Source: Pachyseris speciosa (taxonomy: Eukaryota; Cnidaria; Anthozoa; Scleractinia; Pachyseridae). Taken from it: a stretch of DNA of 64,000 nucleotides. The notes under the pieces are model-generated. The model did not search any database and was not told where the DNA came from. It worked only from the letters and a program-made list of their open reading frames with translations. The position numbers were made by a program, and so were the translations under genes. How positions within the stretch are numbered: position 1 is the stretch's first letter; every line of letters begins with the position of its first letter. The stretch is taken from assembly GCA_016490735.1 (NCBI GenBank), contig JAEMWC010000081.1, positions 1,222,501 to 1,286,500 of the forward strand, read 5' to 3'. Shown piece by piece: positions 58,793 to 64,000 of this stretch.

Positions 58793-58887
58793 CAACCCTT
58801 TACTCCCTAAGAGTGACTTAAAGACTTTGTCTAACGCCAGTTGATTTTACTTGTCAAAGGGAGACCCCTTAGGGGTTAAAGGGTTAA
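58793..58887. mobile_element. TTAACCCTTT-end MITE, copy 3
   Basis: Lies only 15 bases after copy 2 and in the same orientation: 'aaccctttactccctaagag' to 'ggggttaaagggttaa'. Two near neighbours of one family suggest local duplication or a preferred target. Confidence 0.82.
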
Positions 58888-59396
58888 GTACTTGGTAAAG
58901 TTTAGACAGAAAACGATCTGTGACAATAGTTTTCTGGGCAATGAGTTCGGTCAGGCCGTGACTTTACAACACACTTCACCAGCAGGGTTTTCATTATGAA
59001 CTGTAGTAACAGGGGAATAGTGTAAAGTAACAGGATAATTCTTATGAAAGATTCTTATCAGGGAGCAAGCGAAAATTTAGCAGGAGAATTCTGCATAGTA
59101 GCTGGAGAATTCTTTGATCTCCTATGCCTGACCAGGAATCTTTTCTATCCTAGTTTTGTGTCACGAAGTATCTTTTTATTTACACTTTTTGCTTGCATTC
59201 TCTTTACACTTTTACAAACAAAACAAATAAATGATAATTAAAATGTAAGTACACATTTTCAATGTTTCACGTCTTGAAAAGAATCTACCCAATCAGATTG
59301 CCATAGTGTCTGTGTCCTTGTGAAGCTAAAAGTCAAACATGCATGCTTGTGCCTGTAAGTCTCTGTATTCATAACAGAAAAACTGGGCTTTTTAAG
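58888..59396. other. Probable SPC25 3' untranslated region and flank
   Basis: On the minus strand an AATAAA lies at 59180-59175, about 217 bases past the SPC25 stop codon, a plausible polyadenylation signal. Nothing else was recognised. Confidence 0.5.
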
Positions 59397-62300
59397 CTAA
59401 CATGTGTTGGTTTTGTTTGCTGTTTTTACAAGGCTCTTGAATTCTTTCCTCATGGATCTTACAAACTTGGAAAAATTGTTTGTAGTATTTAGCTGTTGTA
59501 CCATGTCTCGAAGTCCTTCCACCTCTGGCATGCAGTTTCTCACTGAAAAATAAAATTGGCCCAAAAAACGTTATGACTTTGCTACTAACTGCAACACTTG
59601 AAAAATATGCCAAATTAGTATAAACATGAAAACATTAAAACTGCACACATTGAAAGAGGCCTCCAAGATACTGTATTCAAGTGCCCATGCTTTAATAAGC
59701 ACCCTCCCCCAAATTGGCCAAAATAACAAATATGGTAAGTGCCCCCTCCCTCCCCTCCCCCTCATTAAAAAGTAGGGTACAAGGAAAACCTGACACATCT
59801 CACTGTATGAAAAAAGGAAGCTGGTACTAGGGTGTGCTTGATTACCAGCTGCTGTTTTTACAAATGAAAAACAAAAATGTTCATGTTTACGTTTACATGG
59901 ATTGTCACTGTTACAGTGTTTTTTGCATACACCTGTATGAAGACTTAGCCAAAATATAAACTTTACAGTTCGTTGAAAGAAAAACTAATTAACACTCTCC
60001 TTCAATTAAGCACCCCCTCCTAAGTTTTGGCTGGAATTTTAAATAAGTGCTTATTTCAGGACAGATACAGTAGTTCAAATGTCAAATACATTTCCCAGAT
60101 GTGTAGAGCAGCGGATACAAAACACCATAGTGACGTTACATGTACCTGAGTACCGGTTCTGATCAGTAATGGCCACAGTGAAAACAAATGGCTTCTCCAA
60201 GTCATTTGTATCAATGTTTTTGAACACAAATTGCAGGTTATCCTCTGAGGAATAAAAGAAGAAATGTGCAAGTGAATGCTTGAGTCCAGAAACACCACCT
60301 CGGAAGGAAATGTCTGGTACCAGTATACAGAGATGCCAATCCCCAATTATTTACCCACCCCTCCCCCCGCTAAAAAAAGAAAAAACCCTGGTTTATTTAT
60401 TCATTTTACTTGATTTACTAATAATTTATTTTGCTAAATTTGGTCTTAAGTTACACAACCCGCCTCGATTAGCTTTGCTACATGTGGGTTGTGTATAAAT
60501 TTTTCTAAATTGTATGTTATAAATTATTGAATTAAGCGAAGTGAAGTGATCAGACAGTTGCTTTTATGGAAACAATGACAAAAATTTATAATCTTTACTT
60601 CCAGGAAAGTTTGTGGCAGATTGGATGAAACATGCACACAAATACAGTCATAGACTGATATTTTTCAGACTTTCAGAAAATTTGAATCAAGATACTATCG
60701 TCTTTTAAAAATTAAGACACCAAGTAGCTTTTATCTGGGAGATTTGGTGACCTGTCTAGGAGACTGGGGGATTCACTCCATATCAGGGAGACTCATGGAT
60801 CATCCATGGGAGTCGGCATACTGAGCTGCATGGGTACTGCATGGAGGGTTGGTTTTCTGTATTGTTGGCATGGGGATGTGATAATGAATGTTTGGTTTTT
60901 ATAGACTGGCGTGAATGACATTTCAAACAATCGCCCTTGTCCGAGCAAATCAAGGTCAGGTTTTTATAGTGAGCAGTGGACTTGCGATTGTTGTTAAGTC
61001 AAACCGCAATTATCCAGACCTGCCAGGACTGGAGTGAATGGTCCGGACAATAGAGTCCGAATAAAAAAAAACATGAATATTAATGAGACAAAATACCTTA
61101 GGAAAACTTTGGTTTAAAACTTTCACTCTTTGGAAGGAAAACAAACCTATTTGAAATGCTCTTTTCAACACCTAAACATTAAAATAAGTCATACTTGGGA
61201 TCTTCATCATACCTTGTTAATATTCATGAAAAAGTCTAGGACCAGAGGAATCAGTCCAATAGTCGAGAAGTCTGGATAATCAAGATCCAGGTAGTTAAGG
61301 TTTGACTGTACATTTAAACGCCTCTTATGTTCTGAGTTGTGTTGATTTTATGGTTGTTTACCATTCACCACAAATCCCGGAAATTCCGGTTGGGATGTAA
61401 ATGGTAAACGCTTTTTTGGTTTGTCCCACTGGAAAATTCCTGGTAGTACAAACAGGAGTTCTGAAAAGGCAGTCCTGTTTTCCTGGCCGGGACGTTCCCA
61501 ATGGAAATTCATTTACCATTTACGAGCTTCTATGTTTTGTACTAGTTTTAGTCCTCTTAGCTGGCTGAGTGTACCGGTAATCTATCCAATCAGCAAGTGT
61601 GACGCGATAATCTGGAAAATTTAGGTAAATGGCAAACAACATGCACTGTTCCTTCCGATTGAAAATTCCCAACTGAAATTTCTAGAATTTATTATAAATG
61701 GTAAACAACCTCTGTGTCCTGTTTTATTTCCCGAAAGCATGTTCTAGATTTTTTTCATCATTGACAAATACCACATGAAAAAATACTTACCATCCACTTT
61801 TTTAAAGGCTAAACCCAGCCTCTCTTTGAAGTATTCTGAACCTTTGGTAAACTGTTTTATTTTGTATGAGGTGCTCTGTCCCTTAGCAGAGATTTCTGTT
61901 GATAAAAAGTATATTTTTAGTAGCAAACTTATAATAGGGGAGGATTTATTGGTAAAACACATTGGGTCAATGGTGTACACAGGGATGAAATCACAAAGGG
62001 CAAATTAGCATACAATGAAGTGAAACTCATCCCCGGATGAAACTTGTCTTGGCAAGAATTCATTCATGTATTAAAACAGCCCCTAGATTTGTCAGAAACT
62101 TAGTCAGTACATATTAAAAATTAAAAACATAAGCTTTCGGCTATCAGTCTATAGCCTTTAACGAATGGAAAATGTAACATGCAGATGGAAATATATACGA
62201 AGAGGGTGAGAAAATTTGAGAATAAAAATACAAAAAGACGTGTGAAAAAAGCTAGAAGATAAAAATGTAAATGAGGTCTAATTACAATAAAAGCTTTTTT

Positions 62301-63563
62301 CACATGTCTTTTTGTATTTTTATTCTCAAATTTTCTCACCCTCTTCGTATATATTCCCATCCACACATTACATTTTCCATTCGTTAAAGGCTACAGACTG
62401 ATAGCCGAAAGCTTATGTGTTTAGTTTTTAACCAGAGAACGCTTTTTACTTCAATATGTACTGACTAAGTTTCTGACAAATCTAGGGGCTGTTTGTCTTA
62501 TCCTGGTTACAGCTCTATTTTTAGTCAGTACAGTTGGTTCATGTGTTGTAGTTGGCTGTATTCATATAATGCACCTATCAGTGTTAAGCCCGAGGGGGGA
62601 GGGGTCAGGTTAACCATGGAAATTTGATCGCGAGGTCTGTCCTCAGGGTAGGGATTTTGATCGTACATGATGTCCCCACTCCCCAGGGTTGGGATTTGAT
62701 CAGTTTGAAGGACATTTGACCACCTTCACTTTTCCCTGGGTGGGGATTTTGATCAATTATGTTGTCCCGGGGGTGGGGAATTTGACTTTTTTTTATCTCA
62801 AAATCCCCACCCCATGCCCAAAATCCCCACCCTCGGGCTTAACATTGATACGTGTTATGGTAAAGACGGTTTGCTGGGTCAGTTGGTGCATCGGGTTTTG
62901 TTCGACAGCTGAGGTGACCATGAATTGTTTGAGTTATGCAGTCGGTTTATAGCTGTAGATGGAACGGTTGGTAAGCTCGCCTTTGGAAAGTTAAGCTTCG
63001 AAGATGTTACCTTGTTGTTTTTGAATATGGCATTCTGTTTCTTCAAAATGTTTCTGGTTTTGATTCCTTCTTTCCACCAAACACTGAACTGTTATCTGTA
63101 ATTCCCGTAGCTCTCTATCAATATTAGCTACTTCTTCTTCCCTCTTTCGCAGAACTATAAGTAAAACAGAGGTGAAAACGAAAACGTGAACTTGATGAGC
63201 AAGCTGCAAATCTGAATTAGCTAGTGCTTCTATTCAGAAAGGCAAAGCAAGGTTATAATTACCTTCCAAATTTCGTTCGCTTTCAATGTCATATTTGTTA
63301 ATCGCCTCTTCCAAATCCTTCATTGTCTCTAAAAGAAAATGCAAGTTTTCGAATTAGACAGAAAAATCAGCTGAAATTCTAGCACGTTTAAGTTTGCAAT
63401 CAACAAACATTGCACCTCCTCCGTTCAGCAAAACGTTCTCGTTCTTTTCCTTGTTCTCTAAGAGGGATTTCTTGAAGGAATGCCCGGTCCACTCCTTAAA
63501 TTTCTCTCGCACCTTCTTCAAGTTAAGATCCAAATTTCCAAGTTCTTCCTTTGTAGATCCCAT
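59397..63563 (-). CDS. SPC25: Kinetochore protein SPC25 (NDC80 complex), 6 exons
   Basis: SPC25 pairs with SPC24 in the NDC80 complex, which joins the kinetochore to spindle microtubules. Coding exons on the minus strand, 5' to 3': 63563-63416, 63328-63263, 63154-63011, 61895-61791, 60244-60146, 59542-59397. All junctions are GT-AG and phase 1, giving 235 residues (human 224). Residues about 25-135 are charged and heptad-like, as expected for the coiled coil. The C-terminal globular (RWD) domain begins about residue 136 with 'GSEYFKERLGLAFKKVDG', then 'DNLQFVFKNIDTNDLEKPFV' and ends in 'NNFSKFVRSMRKEFKSLV', each matching the human order. The ATG at 63563-63561 starts MGSTKEELG; the frame runs further upstream without another in-frame ATG. 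The donor of exon 1 (GTGCAA) is weak, so that junction is least certain. Confidence 0.92.
60997..61308 (+). mobile_element. pogo/Tc1-mariner-like MITE, copy 3 (SPC25 intron 4)
   Basis: Left end '[c/a]agtcaaaccgcaattatcc' (first base changed) and right end 'gttaaggtttgactg', followed by TA at 61309-61310. Interior 'cactctttggaaggaaaac' is shared with the copy at 4327-4713, in the same orientation. Confidence 0.82.
61352..61710. mobile_element. MITE with GGTTGTTTACCATT ends (SPC25 intron 4)
   Basis: Inverted ends 'ggttgtttaccatt' and 'aatggtaaacaacc'. The interior has further 'atggtaaa'/'tttaccat' phrases, as in the nested element at 22703-23040, whose ends read 'cttaccatttgtc'. The two look related. 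No 8-bp duplication was found here. Confidence 0.72.
62078..62490. mobile_element. 413-bp inverted-repeat element (SPC25 intron 3)
   Basis: 'agcccctagatttgtcagaa' at the left is mirrored by 'ttctgacaaatctaggggct' at the right. Inner blocks also pair: 'cataagctttcggctatcag' with 'ctgatagccgaaagcttatg', and 'gaaaatttgagaataaaaat' with 'atttttattctcaaattttc'. Nearly the whole element can fold into one long hairpin. Confidence 0.88.
62578..62848. mobile_element. MITE with TTAAGCCCGAGGG ends (SPC25 intron 3)
   Basis: The left 'gtgttaagcccgaggg' is mirrored by 'ccctcgggcttaacat'. Inside, 'ggggattttgatc'-type phrases occur three or four times and 'aaaatccccaccc' twice in reverse, a short internal repeat. 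Confidence 0.78.
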
Positions 63564-63870
63564 TTTCGACGCCAAAAGTTCGAGGAATTTTGCCGAGAAG
63601 AACAACACAATTCGCGGTGATAGTTCAAGTTTTCGTTTTAACCAATCAATATGCTCCAGAAAATCACGTGATAGAGAGAATACCGCTGGACAACCCGGAT
63701 CTTTCACTTACTTTCAGACTTTCTCTTTGCGGTCGTTTACAGCTAATCGCTGCATTTTAACAGTTCTTTATTGATCTAAACCAGGGAGTTTCTCCGTAAA
63801 ATGGTAATGGATGACTGGAGTAAGCCCTCTATTAGCCTAGAAATTCAATATTTTTGACGAACTGTCCAAA
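63564..63870. promoter_or_regulatory. Bidirectional promoter region between SPC25 and MIOS
   Basis: The start codons of SPC25 (63563, minus) and MIOS (63871, plus) are divergent and 307 bases apart, so both promoters and 5' untranslated regions must share this stretch. It is inferred from spacing; I identify no particular binding site. Confidence 0.65.
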
Positions 63871-63972
63871 ATGAGCACGGCAAAGTGGCAGGTTTTGTGG
63901 TCTCCCAGCCAACATGACAAGTTCATCACTTTCGGCAACGAGATATGCCTGTACAAGGTCACCAGATCAAAG
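63871..63972 (+). CDS. MIOS: MIOS (GATOR2 WD-repeat subunit), first coding exon, cut by window edge
   Basis: MIOS is part of GATOR2, which relieves GATOR1 inhibition and lets amino acids activate mTORC1 at the lysosome. ATG at 63871; 34 codons then a good donor (gtatga) at 63973. The peptide MSTAKWQVLWSPSQHDKFIT and the following 'GNEICLYKV' match the start of MIOS in pattern (MS..K...LW.P...D.F...E..LY.V), the first blade of its WD propeller. The rest of the gene lies outside the window. The match is short, so this is probable rather than proven. Confidence 0.72.
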
Positions 63973-64000
63973 GTATGATACGACGTTAAGCTCTTAACAA

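Noticed and set aside
63564..63707. Longer SPC25 N-terminus from the upstream open frame
   Set aside because: That extension has no ATG before the chosen one, and the shorter start gives the length usual for SPC25.

Overview
The window is animal nuclear DNA. Genes are either intronless or split by GT-AG introns, the gene-poor sequence is AT-rich, and it is packed with tRNA-derived SINEs, MITEs, foldback elements and non-LTR retrotransposon remnants. The gene content and repeat style suggest an anthozoan cnidarian, probably a coral or a sea anemone. That is inference; no single sequence here proves the species.

Layout. About 1-35,200 holds a tandem cluster of five intronless SLC32-type (vesicular inhibitory amino acid transporter-like) genes. 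Copies 1 and 2 lie on the minus strand (5478-7144 and 16148-17638). Copies 3, 4 and 5 lie on the plus strand (18387-19841, 23266-24747, 30936-32390). Copies 2 and 3 are divergent. Copy 1 carries a frameshift and an altered first transmembrane segment. The spacers are almost wholly repeats, including a nested pair of hAT-like elements with perfect 8-bp target duplications.

About 35,264-55,434 is a 17-exon plus-strand gene for NOSTRIN (F-BAR, middle helical region, SH3; 498 residues), which I assembled exon by exon. Its introns hold a 5'-truncated LINE, a SINE, several MITEs, and a CpG-rich 2.4-kb block bracketed by two seemingly identical 387-bp foldbacks and containing degenerate telomere-like repeats.

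About 59,397-63,563 is a six-exon minus-strand gene for the kinetochore protein SPC25 (235 residues), tail to tail with NOSTRIN. The same two genes are convergent neighbours on human chromosome 2. About 307 bp upstream of SPC25, on the plus strand, begins the first coding exon of MIOS (GATOR2 subunit), cut by the window edge.

The genes do not form one pathway. The transporters are expected in vesicle or endolysosomal membranes, NOSTRIN at the endocytic membrane-actin interface, SPC25 at kinetochores and MIOS at lysosomal mTORC1 signalling.
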